A stretch of 64,000 nucleotides of DNA, taken from the NCBI GenBank assembly GCA_947503435.1, contig CANNDL010000002.1, positions 1-64,000 on the forward strand, in the 5' to 3' direction. The DNA comes from an uncultured Kangiella sp. (lineage in GTDB: Bacteria > Pseudomonadota > Gammaproteobacteria > Enterobacterales > Kangiellaceae). The translations under genes were made by a program, and so were the position numbers. Position 1 is the stretch's first letter, and every line of letters starts with the position of its first letter. The notes below the pieces were generated by a model that made no database searches, was not told the origin of the DNA, and saw nothing but the letters and a program-made list of their open reading frames with translations. Positions 25,589 to 37,140 of this stretch are shown here, one piece after another.

Positions 25589-26389
25589 ATGCAAGCTAAA
25601 ATTGCCAAACTCGTTAATAGTAAAGCCTTCGAATACTTCATCATTGCGACTATTTTAATCAGTGCAGTCTTAATTGGTATTGAGACTATGTCAGGACTTA
25701 CTGCACAACAAATTACTTTAATTAATATGGCTAATAACGCCATATTAGGTATTTTTGTTGTCGAAGCGGCATTAAAAATTTATGCGGTTGCACCTAAGTT
25801 TCAACGATATTTTACTGATGGTTGGAACCTTTTCGATTTCTCAATCGTAGTCTTTTCGCTTATACCTTTTACCGGCCAATACGCTATGATTGGACGCCTA
25901 TTGAGATTGCTTAGGGTTGCAAGGTTACTTTCGGCGCTGCCTGAATTACGCTTGATTGTGAGCACTCTGCTAAAAACCATTCCGTCTATGTTCCATGTGG
26001 TGATATTGATGATGGTGCTCTTTTATATCTATGGAGTCGCCGGCTATAACTTCTTCCACGAAACCAATCCTGAATATTGGGGCAGCTTAGGTACGTCTCT
26101 ATTGACGCTATTCCGAGTGGTGACTTTAGAAGGTTGGACGGAAGTGATGTATCTCGATTTGGCAAACCACCAATGGGCTTGGCTCTACTATGTCAGTTTC
26201 ATTGTGGTTGGTACTTTTATTATTGTTAATCTATTTATTGCTATAGTTATCAATAATTTAGATAAAATTAAAGAGCAAACTAAAGCCATTGAACAAACAC
26301 AAAGAACTGAAGAAGATATTTTGCATCATATAGTCGTGATCAGACAAAAACTTCAGGAGTTGGAAAAGGATTTACACTCTAAGCAATAA
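25589..26389 (+). CDS. Voltage-gated cation channel, single-domain 6TM (BacNav/prokaryotic Cav-like)
   Basis: S4 GRLLRLLRVARLL with Arg every third residue; pore TLLTLFRVVTLEGWTEVM; S6 then C-terminal coiled coil. Confidence 0.92.
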   Translation: MQAKIAKLVNSKAFEYFIIATILISAVLIGIETMSGLTAQQITLINMANNAILGIFVVEAALKIYAVAPKFQRYFTDGWNLFDFSIVVFSLIPFTGQYAMIGRLLRLLRVARLLSALPELRLIVSTLLKTIPSMFHVVILMMVLFYIYGVAGYNFFHETNPEYWGSLGTSLLTLFRVVTLEGWTEVMYLDLANHQWAWLYYVSFIVVGTFIIVNLFIAIVINNLDKIKEQTKAIEQTQRTEEDILHHIVVIRQKLQELEKDLHSKQ

Positions 26390-26487
26390 ATCTAGGATTT
26401 TGTTGCTTATAAAGGCTGTAAACTGGAATCTAAAGCTAAAATCTAGCATAATTGCGCCACCAAATTTCCTGAAGGTTTTTCGTTGTA

Positions 26488-26787
26488 ATGGATTTTTCAA
26501 AATTAGTGGATTCACTAACTCCGGACATGATCCAACGCTTGTCAGAAGCGGTTGAAACGGGGAAGTGGCCAGATGGAAACCTGCTAAATGAAGAGCAAAA
26601 AGAATCTTGTATTCAAGCCATCATGCTTTACCAGGCGAGATATTCACCAGATCAAGAGCAGCCATTTAGCATCACTAAAGAAGGCGAACTAGTTACCGGT
26701 AAAAAAACTCGCTCAGAATTTCAAGGCGTTTCAAGCAACGAGCGCATCGATGACAATGTCATCATTAAAACCAAGCCTTCTGAGTAG
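26488..26787 (+). CDS. YeaC-like DUF1315 protein
   Basis: MDFSKLVDSLTPDMIQRLSEAVETGKWPDGNLLNEEQKESCIQAIMLYQARY. Confidence 0.8.
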   Translation: MDFSKLVDSLTPDMIQRLSEAVETGKWPDGNLLNEEQKESCIQAIMLYQARYSPDQEQPFSITKEGELVTGKKTRSEFQGVSSNERIDDNVIIKTKPSE

Positions 26788-26842
26788 CCTAATAAGAATT
26801 TACGCTTAGTCACTGGCTAAGCACATAGCAAAGAGAGAACAT

Positions 26843-28099
26843 ATGCTTAAAACTATCATTCGTAAAGAACATAAGAATCAATGGGAAAAACGCGCGCCAT
26901 TAACTCCTGAAGCCGTTGAAGCGCTTATTGGAAATGGCTTAAAGCTTGAGCTTGAGCCTTGCGATATCCGAATCTTTTCAGATGATGAGTATAAAGAAGC
27001 TGGTGTTACTTATCCTGCACAGCCTGATAATGCAGAGTTTGTATTGGGTATTAAAGAGCCGCCGGTTGACTCTATAAAACACAAGCAAGTTCACTTAGCT
27101 TTTTCGCATACCATTAAAGGCCAAGACTACAATATGCCTTTATTGCAAAAATTCTTAGATGAAGAAGCCACCTTATTGGATTACGAGCCGATTGTAGATC
27201 CAGCTACTGGTCAAAGAACCATTGCTTTTGGTCGATATGCAGGTATTGCAGGTGCAGTTGATAGTTTCCATATCTTAGGCCAAAAACTTGCCCAGAAGAA
27301 CTTAAAAACGCCTCTAACTAGCTTAAAAATGACTTATAACTATGGAACGGTTGAGCAATTAAAAGAGCACTTGGCGGAATATGACTTGCAACAAGGCGAG
27401 CCAATTCGAGCATTAGTAGTTGGCACAGGTAAAGTAGGCAAGGGCTCAATTGAGGTGTGTGAATGGTTAGGATTACCACGCGTTTCTGCAGAAGACTTTT
27501 TAGCAGGAAACTTACCTGAAAGAAGCTTCTTTGCAGTGCTTTCTTCACGACATATCAATAAGCATAAAGATGGCCAAGCCTTCGATATGAATGATTTTGT
27601 AGAGCAGGGCATAGATGCTTATGAAAGTTCATTTGATCAAGTTCTAGGTCAATTTAATATTTTATTGCAAACCCCGTACTGGGAAGAAAAGTACCCTAAG
27701 CACTTAGACAAAGCGCGTATGGTTGCCAATAAAGATAAGTTGCCATTAGTGATTGGTGATATCTCTTGTGATATCGACGGTAGTTTAGAGTGCACTACCA
27801 AAGCTTCTGATATCGACACGCCAGCATTTACTTATAATATTGATAACGATGAGTCAGTTGATGGAATCTCTTGGGATGGCATAACTGTTATGTCGATTGA
27901 TAACTTACCTTGTGAGTTACCGATAGACGCCTCTAATGATTTCTCTGCGGCACTTAAAACATATGCACCGCAAATTATGGCAATGGATTTGTCTAAATCT
28001 TTTGATGAGTGCGGCTTACCAGATGACTTAAAAGAAGCAGTAATTACTTATAAAGGTGAATTAACGCCTAAATATCAGTACTTGAAAGAGTTTCTGTGA
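26843..28099 (+). CDS. Lysine-ketoglutarate reductase (LKR)-like protein, AlaDH/PNT N-terminal fold
   Basis: IRKEHKNQWEKRAPLTPEAVEALI..., LAFSHTIKGQDYNMPLLQKFLDEEATLLDYEPIVD...RTIAFGRYAGIAGAVD resembles the LKR half of AASS. Confidence 0.7.
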   Translation: MLKTIIRKEHKNQWEKRAPLTPEAVEALIGNGLKLELEPCDIRIFSDDEYKEAGVTYPAQPDNAEFVLGIKEPPVDSIKHKQVHLAFSHTIKGQDYNMPLLQKFLDEEATLLDYEPIVDPATGQRTIAFGRYAGIAGAVDSFHILGQKLAQKNLKTPLTSLKMTYNYGTVEQLKEHLAEYDLQQGEPIRALVVGTGKVGKGSIEVCEWLGLPRVSAEDFLAGNLPERSFFAVLSSRHINKHKDGQAFDMNDFVEQGIDAYESSFDQVLGQFNILLQTPYWEEKYPKHLDKARMVANKDKLPLVIGDISCDIDGSLECTTKASDIDTPAFTYNIDNDESVDGISWDGITVMSIDNLPCELPIDASNDFSAALKTYAPQIMAMDLSKSFDECGLPDDLKEAVITYKGELTPKYQYLKEFL

Positions 28100-28449
28100 G
28101 AAGACTGGTATTTATAATTCTCGCTTTTATTCTATCTTCTTGTTCTAAGCAGCAAGAGCTAGAAAAATTTGGTAGCTCACTATCGTGCAGCACTAGCTTT
28201 GAAAAGTTTCGTTTGGTTTATGCGGCCAATAAAGCTATAGCAAGATCACATAAGTTTATAGATAATCAGGAATTAGCAGTAATTTCGGTTGTTTCTTCAT
28301 TCGATCAATATGAACTTTTTGTGGTTTTTGATAAAAGTTTAGATTCAATTTATTATTCTACAATTATTAGCAAACCGTTCTATAGTAATATTGAACAATC
28401 TAAATTGCTATTAGATTGTTCTAAGAGCTCAGCTCCCCACGAAGATTAG
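28096..28449 (+). CDS. Hypothetical lipoprotein
   Basis: MRRLVFIILAFILSSCSK lipobox; overlaps the upstream stop by 4 bp. Confidence 0.55.
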   Translation: MRRLVFIILAFILSSCSKQQELEKFGSSLSCSTSFEKFRLVYAANKAIARSHKFIDNQELAVISVVSSFDQYELFVVFDKSLDSIYYSTIISKPFYSNIEQSKLLLDCSKSSAPHED

Positions 28450-29437
28450 CAATCATTTTTTCTCTAATGATGGATACATCTAACCCACGACTAAATAAGT
28501 AATAGAGCTTCGCTAGAGCAGCTTCAGTAGTCATATCAAAGCCTGAAATCACACCAGCATCAATTAGCACTTTACCAGTTTCATAGGTGCTCATATTAAC
28601 GCTGCCTTGCAAGCATTGAGTGCAGTTCACGATTACCATGCCATTGTTACAAGCTTGCTTTATAGCTTCAATTAATGGTTTATTATTAATTGGTGCATTG
28701 CCCATGCCATAGCTCTGCAAGACCACGCCGTCTAAGTTTGGCTGCGCTAGAAAATCGTTAACAAACTCTGCAGAAATTCCTGGGAATAACGTTAAGATCG
28801 CAATTTTAGGCGAGCTAAATTTCTGCACATTCAATTCAGTACGGTGCTGTTTGAAGACTAAATGATCGCGAACTTTAATTTTACTTCCAATGCTAGCAAT
28901 CGGTGGCGTGTTGGGTGAAGTAAATGCGGCGAAGCCATCGGCGTCGGTTTTGGTGCAACGATTACCACGATGCAAATGATCGTGGAAGAACAAACATACT
29001 TCAGGAATAGGGTAGTGAGCCGCTAAATAGATAGCATTAATAATATTATCACGAGCATCGGTTCTTAATTGCGTTAAGGGTATTTGCGAACCTGTGATAA
29101 TTACTGGTTTTTGTAAGCCTTCTAGCATGAATGACAAGGCTGAAGAAGTATAAGCCATGGTGTCAGTACCATGTAGTACTACAAAGCCATCATAGTCGTT
29201 GTAATTCTTTTCGATGTCTTTAGCGATTAAGTACCAATCTTCTGGAGACATATTGGCTGAATCGATAGGTTCGGCATAATCGTGGATAGTAATTTCAGGC
29301 ATCTGCTCATGATTAAATTCTGGAAAACTGGCAAGGGTTTTCTCAAGAAAGCCATCTTGAGGAACAAAGCCATTCTCGCTAGGCTTCATGCCAATGGTGC
29401 CGCCTGTATACGCTATGTAAACTTTTTTATTTGCCAT
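28421..29437 (-). CDS. ansA: Type I L-asparaginase (AnsA)
   Basis: MANKKVYIAYTGGTIGMKPSENGFVP and VLHGTDTMAYTSSALSFML. Confidence 0.95.
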   Translation of the reverse strand: MANKKVYIAYTGGTIGMKPSENGFVPQDGFLEKTLASFPEFNHEQMPEITIHDYAEPIDSANMSPEDWYLIAKDIEKNYNDYDGFVVLHGTDTMAYTSSALSFMLEGLQKPVIITGSQIPLTQLRTDARDNIINAIYLAAHYPIPEVCLFFHDHLHRGNRCTKTDADGFAAFTSPNTPPIASIGSKIKVRDHLVFKQHRTELNVQKFSSPKIAILTLFPGISAEFVNDFLAQPNLDGVVLQSYGMGNAPINNKPLIEAIKQACNNGMVIVNCTQCLQGSVNMSTYETGKVLIDAGVISGFDMTTEAALAKLYYLFSRGLDVSIIREKMIANLRGELSS

Positions 29438-29513
29438 GAAACATTGCCACGAAAGCTGTTATTAATTTTGATGAATGAAGTATAACGATATTCTATAGAT
29501 TTAAAAAGCCAAT

Positions 29514-29540
29514 AAAAAAGGCGACCAATGGCCGCCTTTC
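29514..29540 (-). terminator. Rho-independent terminator of sppA
   Basis: AAAGGCG-accaatggc-CGCCTTT with A-run on + (U-run on minus). Confidence 0.7.
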
Positions 29541-29560
29541 TAAGTGAAATGAGTAACTTA

Positions 29561-31432
29561 TTATTTCACTTCACACATGCAGTGAACGTATGCGTGATTT
29601 GGATCGTTAAAGTTACTGAAAGTATCAACAATTTGTTTAACTTCACCTGTTAGTGCTTTAACCATTGGATTCGCTTTAATTTCAGAATTAAGCGTTTTCA
29701 CAGAGCCAGTTAACTCCGCATTATCCAAAAAGTTTTTCATGAACTTTTCTTTCTCAGTCATTTCACGCTTCATGAATTTAACTTTATAGTCTTCGATGTT
29801 AGCCAGTTTAGCTGCGCCTTTAATTGCATCATTTAAGTCGCCAAGCTCATCCACTAAGCCTAATCGCTTAGCATCGATTCCTGACCAAACACGACCTTGA
29901 GCAATTTTATCAACTTCAGCAATCGTCATGTTACGACCCTTAGCTACTAGTGCTAAGAATTCGTCATATCCGTTTTCAATAATATCTTGAATAACGCCAC
30001 CAACTTCTTCTGGGATATCTTTAAGTGGATTGAAAGCACCAGCAAAAGGAGTGGTACCAACGCCATCTGAGAATATACCGATTTTATTAGCAGGCTGTTG
30101 GAATGTTGGGATCATACCGAAGATACCGATTGAACCAGTAATCGTGGTAGGTTGTGCCCAAATTTCATCAGCAGTAGCAGAAATCCAGTAACCACCAGAA
30201 GCAGCCATGCCGCCCATTGAAGATACAACGATTTTGCCTTCGCTTTGCGCGCGCTCTAATTCAGCACGAATCACTTCAGAAGCGAATGCACTTCCACCTG
30301 GGCTGTCGACACGTAAAACGATAGCTTTAACCTTGTCATCCATGCGAGCTTTGCGAATTAGCTTAGCCGTTGAGTCACCACCGATTGTGCCTTCTTTTTG
30401 GAAGCCATCAACGATAGTTCCTTTAGCAACTACCACTGCAACTTGATTTTCGCCGCCAACTGCAAGATCAATTAAAGGGCGTTTCGCTTTTAAGTAGCTT
30501 TTGAAGTGAATGTTTTTATAAGTAGTTTTCTTTTCATTCATTCCAACCATATCGATCATGTATTGACGGAAGTCACCACGAGTCATTAGCTTATCAACAA
30601 AACCTTGCTCTAAAACCAATTTGCCAGTGTCGCCATCGGCAGACTTTACTAGAGTAGGGAAGTTGTTAATGAAGTAATCAAACTTTGACTCGTCCATGCC
30701 GCGTGATTGTGCCATTTCTGTTTTCATAGCTGACCATAAGTCGCCTAACCATTCCAAGTTAGCTTCTTTGGCAGCTTCTGACATAGAGTCACGAATGTAC
30801 GGCTCCATTGCAGATTTGAAAGTTCCTACGCGGAATAAATTAATTTTCACACCTAAGTTATCAATTAAGCTTTTGTAGTAGTTACGGAATCTGCCCATGC
30901 CTTCAAACAATAATATGCCTTGAGGATTCATGTAGATTTCATCAGCCATCGATGCCAAGTAGTATTGAGATTGGCTGTAGCTGTCTGCAGTAGAAATGAT
31001 TTTCTTACCGCTAGTTTTGAAGTCAGCTAATGCTTTTCGAACGTCTTGGTATTTTGAGATGCCGCCATAAGCGCCAGCTAATGAACCAGGAGCTAGTACC
31101 ACAACTTTAATCTTGTCGTCTTCTTTAGCATATTCAAGCGCATCAACTAAATCAGCAACCGCAGTTTCTACGATTTGATTGCCTTGAGCGTCATTAATAA
31201 CTTCTTGAATTGGATCAACGTGGGTTAATTGTTCTTGTAATATGCCTTTAGGGGCTAAAATTAACGCTGAGCCTTTGTCATAAGTTGGTAAATCTGGACC
31301 TTTCACACAGCCACGGATCATGAAAATAATTAAGAAAATAGCGATTGCACCGATCAAAAAGCGACCAGCTACATCAATGGTTTTCCAAATTCGGTAAAAA
31401 AACTTACCTATCATCGAATTAGGTTGAGCCAC
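29561..31432 (-). CDS. sppA: Signal peptide peptidase SppA (67K type)
   Basis: 623 aa; N-terminal TM; VLRVDSPGGSAFASEVIRAE...MGGMAASGGYWISATADEI. Confidence 0.95.
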   Translation of the reverse strand: MAQPNSMIGKFFYRIWKTIDVAGRFLIGAIAIFLIIFMIRGCVKGPDLPTYDKGSALILAPKGILQEQLTHVDPIQEVINDAQGNQIVETAVADLVDALEYAKEDDKIKVVVLAPGSLAGAYGGISKYQDVRKALADFKTSGKKIISTADSYSQSQYYLASMADEIYMNPQGILLFEGMGRFRNYYKSLIDNLGVKINLFRVGTFKSAMEPYIRDSMSEAAKEANLEWLGDLWSAMKTEMAQSRGMDESKFDYFINNFPTLVKSADGDTGKLVLEQGFVDKLMTRGDFRQYMIDMVGMNEKKTTYKNIHFKSYLKAKRPLIDLAVGGENQVAVVVAKGTIVDGFQKEGTIGGDSTAKLIRKARMDDKVKAIVLRVDSPGGSAFASEVIRAELERAQSEGKIVVSSMGGMAASGGYWISATADEIWAQPTTITGSIGIFGMIPTFQQPANKIGIFSDGVGTTPFAGAFNPLKDIPEEVGGVIQDIIENGYDEFLALVAKGRNMTIAEVDKIAQGRVWSGIDAKRLGLVDELGDLNDAIKGAAKLANIEDYKVKFMKREMTEKEKFMKNFLDNAELTGSVKTLNSEIKANPMVKALTGEVKQIVDTFSNFNDPNHAYVHCMCEVK

Positions 31433-31615
31433 AAGTTTATCCTTCTTTTAAATAAAAAATATACAGCTAGCAGGCAAATACCTACTGCCCCAGAGTAAGC
31501 CGATATTAAACCATAAGGATGTTAACAGTTCATTTCTAAAAACAGCTTTTTATGGACATTTTGTAATTAAATATTACTATTTTGATTAGCAGTGCTAATA
31601 AATAGCCTTGATAGC

Positions 31616-31632
31616 TACTGGTTATACCAGTA
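31616..31632. promoter_or_regulatory. Candidate FadR-type operator upstream of the fadH-like gene
   Basis: tACTGGTTATACCAGTa: CTGGT-N3-ACCAG arms with the spacing of the FadR consensus. Confidence 0.35.
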
Positions 31633-31658
31633 AACTCAGTGAATATTCAAAGAGTTAG

Positions 31659-33701
<2,043 letters not shown>

Positions 33702-33839
33702 ATCAAAGTTATTTCACAAGTTGAATATTCAACCTGTTGTTTTATAAGGAATTATTTGATTTAGCGTTTGAAAATTTGACAAGTCATATTTGCATTGTAA
33801 ACTGAATAATAAGTAACCAGTTAGTTTAAGAAGGTAAGG

Positions 33840-34844
33840 TTGCCTTATCTTCGATTGGCTGTGTATGAAGGATTATTCATGAAGCAAGCGGTTATAGAGC
33901 ACGTTACAACCAATATCAACTCTCCAAATCATGGAGAGTTACAGACTTTTTTGCCTAAATCCATAATAAAAGCTTTTAACCATACCTCTATAGGAATCAT
34001 CTATGTTGGGTTTGGCGGAAAGATTCAGTGTTACAACGAAAAAATTCTTGAAATACTCAATTTAAAAATTCTTGATGATGTTTTGCCAACTTATCAAGAA
34101 GTGCTCAGCTATGTTTCTAAAACATTAAAAAACCCCAAAGATATTGAAAATTTGTTTGCTATAGAAATAAAAGAGTATTATCAAAAGCAAGAATTGGTAA
34201 TTGAAACTAATAAAGGCAGAGTTTTGTTTTGTAGTTCGCAAGCAGTGGTAGGTGATGATGGGCTAATTGAAGGTGTAGTCTGGTCAGTTAGTGATATTAC
34301 GGAGCATAAAACGCAAGAGCGTATTGCCACTTATCGATCATTGCATGACTCATTGACACAACTTCCAAATCGCACTTATTTATTTAAGAAATTAGAAAAA
34401 CTCACGGATCCTGATAAAGAAACGAAGAAAAAGTTTGCGCTTTTATTTTTGGATCTCGATGACTTCAAAGGAATCAATGATAAGTATGGTCACTCAGTCG
34501 GCGATCAGTTCTTAATAAACTGCGCTAGTCGTGTTCGAAATTCTTTAAGAGTACCTGATACTCTTGCCAGGTTAAGTGGCGATGAGTTTATTATTATTTT
34601 AGATGAGATTGATAGTCACGATCTTGTTGAGAAAGTTATCCAGCGTATTTATAAATCGCTTTCTAATAGTTTTAATGTAGCTGGGATTCAAATTCCTGCA
34701 TCACTATCTATTGGGGTAAGCTTTTATCCTACGGAGAGTGTTAGACCAAGAGAACTGATTCGGCAGGCCGATAAGGCTATGTATCAAGCCAAAAGACAGG
34801 GAAAAAATACTTTTTGCTTTTATGATTCAACTATGGAAAGCTAA
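33840..34844 (+). CDS. PAS + GGDEF diguanylate cyclase (likely start ATG 33879)
   Basis: RVPDTLARLSGDEFIIIL; PAS-like N-terminus ending in DITEHKTQERIATYRSLHDSLTQLPNR. Confidence 0.85.
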   Translation: MPYLRLAVYEGLFMKQAVIEHVTTNINSPNHGELQTFLPKSIIKAFNHTSIGIIYVGFGGKIQCYNEKILEILNLKILDDVLPTYQEVLSYVSKTLKNPKDIENLFAIEIKEYYQKQELVIETNKGRVLFCSSQAVVGDDGLIEGVVWSVSDITEHKTQERIATYRSLHDSLTQLPNRTYLFKKLEKLTDPDKETKKKFALLFLDLDDFKGINDKYGHSVGDQFLINCASRVRNSLRVPDTLARLSGDEFIIILDEIDSHDLVEKVIQRIYKSLSNSFNVAGIQIPASLSIGVSFYPTESVRPRELIRQADKAMYQAKRQGKNTFCFYDSTMES

Positions 34845-34869
34845 TATAAAAGTGTAAATGGATTAACCA

Positions 34870-36027
34870 ATGATAAAAAAAATATTATTAGTTTTACTAG
34901 TAATAATAATTGCGATCGTCATAGCCTCTCCATTCGTCGCCCGTCAAATTGAAAAGAATTACAATAAAACTCGATATTTAGGCCCTCATCAAGTCTCCAG
35001 TTACGCTCAATCATTGCATGACAAATTGTTAATTGCTGATTTACACGCAGATCCTTTGCTCTGGGCTCGCGATTTAAATCAAGAGTGGCAGCAAGGGCAC
35101 TTTGATTTGCCTCGAATGCGAAAAGGTAACGTTGCACTGCAAGTCTTTAGCATTGTGACTAAATCTCCTGAAGGGCAAAACTTTCATCAAAATGCTTCAG
35201 ACACTGATCGGCTTACGCCATTAGTAATTGCGCAGCATTGGCCAATGAAATCCTGGACAAGCCCTTTTCAAAGAGCTCTTTATCAAGCAAATCGTTTACA
35301 AGCCTTGGCACAAGAAAATGATGACTTCATTATCATTCGTAATTTGGCTGACTTAAATGAGTGGCTTGGAGAGCGTCAGTCTGATCCAAGTTTACGAGCT
35401 GGAATGTTGGCGATAGAAGGCGCCCATGCTTTAGAGGGGAGTATGAATAACTTTAGTCGGCTTAAGACTGCCGGTATTAGAATGATTGGCATGACCCATT
35501 TTTTTGATAACCAATTTGCAGGATCGGCACATGGCACTGAAAAAGGCGGTTTAACAACACTTGGTAAATCTTTGGTGGAAGAAGCGCAAAGAAATGGAAT
35601 AATCATAGACGTGGCTCACGTAGCGCCTAAAGCTATCGATGACATTATTGCGATTAGCAAGAAGCCGTTGGTGGTTTCTCACACAGGTGTAAAAGCAGTT
35701 TGTGATTCGCCACGTAACATTAGCGATAAACACATTAGAGATGTTGCTAGGACTGCAGGTCTAATCGCTATAGCAATCTTCGAAGAAGCAACATGTGGTC
35801 GAGACATTAAGCAGATGGTAGATGCTATTGATCACGTAGTGAAATTAGTTGGAGTGGATTACGTTGCGCTAGGTTTAGATTTGGACGGAGCAGTGATAAG
35901 TCCAATCGATGTCACAGGTATGCCTTTAATTACTCAAGAACTGTTAAAAAGAGGGTATTCAGAGCGAGATGTTGCTAAAATCAGCGGCAAGAATTTTATA
36001 CGCGTTTTAAAACTAACTTTAAATTAA
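34870..36027 (+). CDS. Membrane dipeptidase (peptidase M19)
   Basis: LLIADLHADPLLWARDLNQ; GAHALEG; DVAHVAPKAIDDIIAISKKPLVVSHTG. Confidence 0.9.
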   Translation: MIKKILLVLLVIIIAIVIASPFVARQIEKNYNKTRYLGPHQVSSYAQSLHDKLLIADLHADPLLWARDLNQEWQQGHFDLPRMRKGNVALQVFSIVTKSPEGQNFHQNASDTDRLTPLVIAQHWPMKSWTSPFQRALYQANRLQALAQENDDFIIIRNLADLNEWLGERQSDPSLRAGMLAIEGAHALEGSMNNFSRLKTAGIRMIGMTHFFDNQFAGSAHGTEKGGLTTLGKSLVEEAQRNGIIIDVAHVAPKAIDDIIAISKKPLVVSHTGVKAVCDSPRNISDKHIRDVARTAGLIAIAIFEEATCGRDIKQMVDAIDHVVKLVGVDYVALGLDLDGAVISPIDVTGMPLITQELLKRGYSERDVAKISGKNFIRVLKLTLN

Positions 36028-36711
36028 ATGACTGAAACAATAACAGAAAATATCCAAGAAGATTCTTTCGACATTCATGAACACGATGAGCATGTTTATA
36101 GCCACGGCGAAGAAGTAGCTAACTCCGTTAGTCACGGCATCGGCGCCTTTCTAGGAGTTGCAGCTCTAACTATGATGATAATGGTTGCTGACGATGGTTG
36201 GAAATTAGGCTCTGCTATTGTCTATGGCTTGAGCTTAATCATATTGTTCACTTCCTCGACTTTGTATCATGCCTTTCAATCTCCTAAGATTAAAAAAGTA
36301 TTTAAAACACTCGATCATTGCGCGATTTATTTATTGATTGCTGGTACCTATACGCCGTTTTTACTTGTTAGTTTGAAGGGGACTTGGGGTTGGTCACTCT
36401 TTGCGGTTATTTGGGGATTGGCATTTGCTGGAATAGTCTTCAAATTAAAATTTAAGCATAGATTCCCCAAAGCTTCATTGATCGCCTACATCTTGATGGG
36501 CTGGATTGTAGTTGTAGCTATATTTGAAATGTTAGAAAAAGTACCTGCCGGCGGGATGTGGTTATTATTGGCAGGCGGTTTGAGTTACACGGTAGGAACA
36601 ATATTCTATGCCGCTGACGGCAAGATCCCATATAACCATGCAATTTGGCATATATTTGTGTTGGGCGGCGCAGTCTGTCACTTCTTGGGTGTATATATCT
36701 ATATATTCTAA
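36028..36711 (+). CDS. Hemolysin III / PAQR family membrane protein
   Basis: EEVANSVSHGIGAFLGVAAL; SSTLYHAF; DHCAIYLLIAGTYTPF. Confidence 0.92.
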   Translation: MTETITENIQEDSFDIHEHDEHVYSHGEEVANSVSHGIGAFLGVAALTMMIMVADDGWKLGSAIVYGLSLIILFTSSTLYHAFQSPKIKKVFKTLDHCAIYLLIAGTYTPFLLVSLKGTWGWSLFAVIWGLAFAGIVFKLKFKHRFPKASLIAYILMGWIVVVAIFEMLEKVPAGGMWLLLAGGLSYTVGTIFYAADGKIPYNHAIWHIFVLGGAVCHFLGVYIYIF

Positions 36712-37121
36712 CTAACAGCTAATTGTTCTTTGGACGGTATGACTTGAATATTGTCCATGGCTCTACGACCAAGCAGCATCTTGTATTTCATTTTTGAGCG
36801 ATCGGTTAAAGTCAGTTGAATTTCCCAGCGTTGCCCGCCGAGCTCTAGTGTGGTTTCTATTACAAAGCGTTCTTGGACTTGCCCATTTGAGCTTGTTACT
36901 TCACGCTGATCAAAAATAAGGGCTTCAATTTGAATAAGATTAGATTCATTGTCTTCTGTAGTAAAGCGTACCCAGGGTTTGTTGTTATAAATAAAAGTTT
37001 GAATATCGACAGCATGTAAACTTGAAGTTTTAGCGCCGGTATCTATTTTTATGGGTAATTTCTTTAGTCCAAAACCTGGCAAATGCCCCAACTCGTTCCA
37101 TCCAACTAATAAAGTATTCAT
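36708..37121 (-). CDS. RimK-associated ATP-dependent zinc protease-like protein (start 37121 preferred over 37217)
   Basis: VGWNELGHLPGFGLKKLPIKIDTGAKTSSLHA; adjacent to rimK. Confidence 0.85.
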   Translation of the reverse strand: MNTLLVGWNELGHLPGFGLKKLPIKIDTGAKTSSLHAVDIQTFIYNNKPWVRFTTEDNESNLIQIEALIFDQREVTSSNGQVQERFVIETTLELGGQRWEIQLTLTDRSKMKYKMLLGRRAMDNIQVIPSKEQLAVS

Positions 37122-37140
37122 TGTAAAATATCTTTTAAAA

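Noticed and set aside
25265-25594. Minus-strand 109-aa ORF (GEGGIRTLDTGLGYTPLAGERLQPLGHFT)
   Set aside because: It is the antisense translation of the tRNA-Ser and tRNA-Arg genes, a well-known spurious protein type.
26804-26822. GCTTAG-N7-CTAAGC hairpin upstream of the LKR-like gene
   Set aside because: Short stem without a T-run or known motif; insufficient to call.
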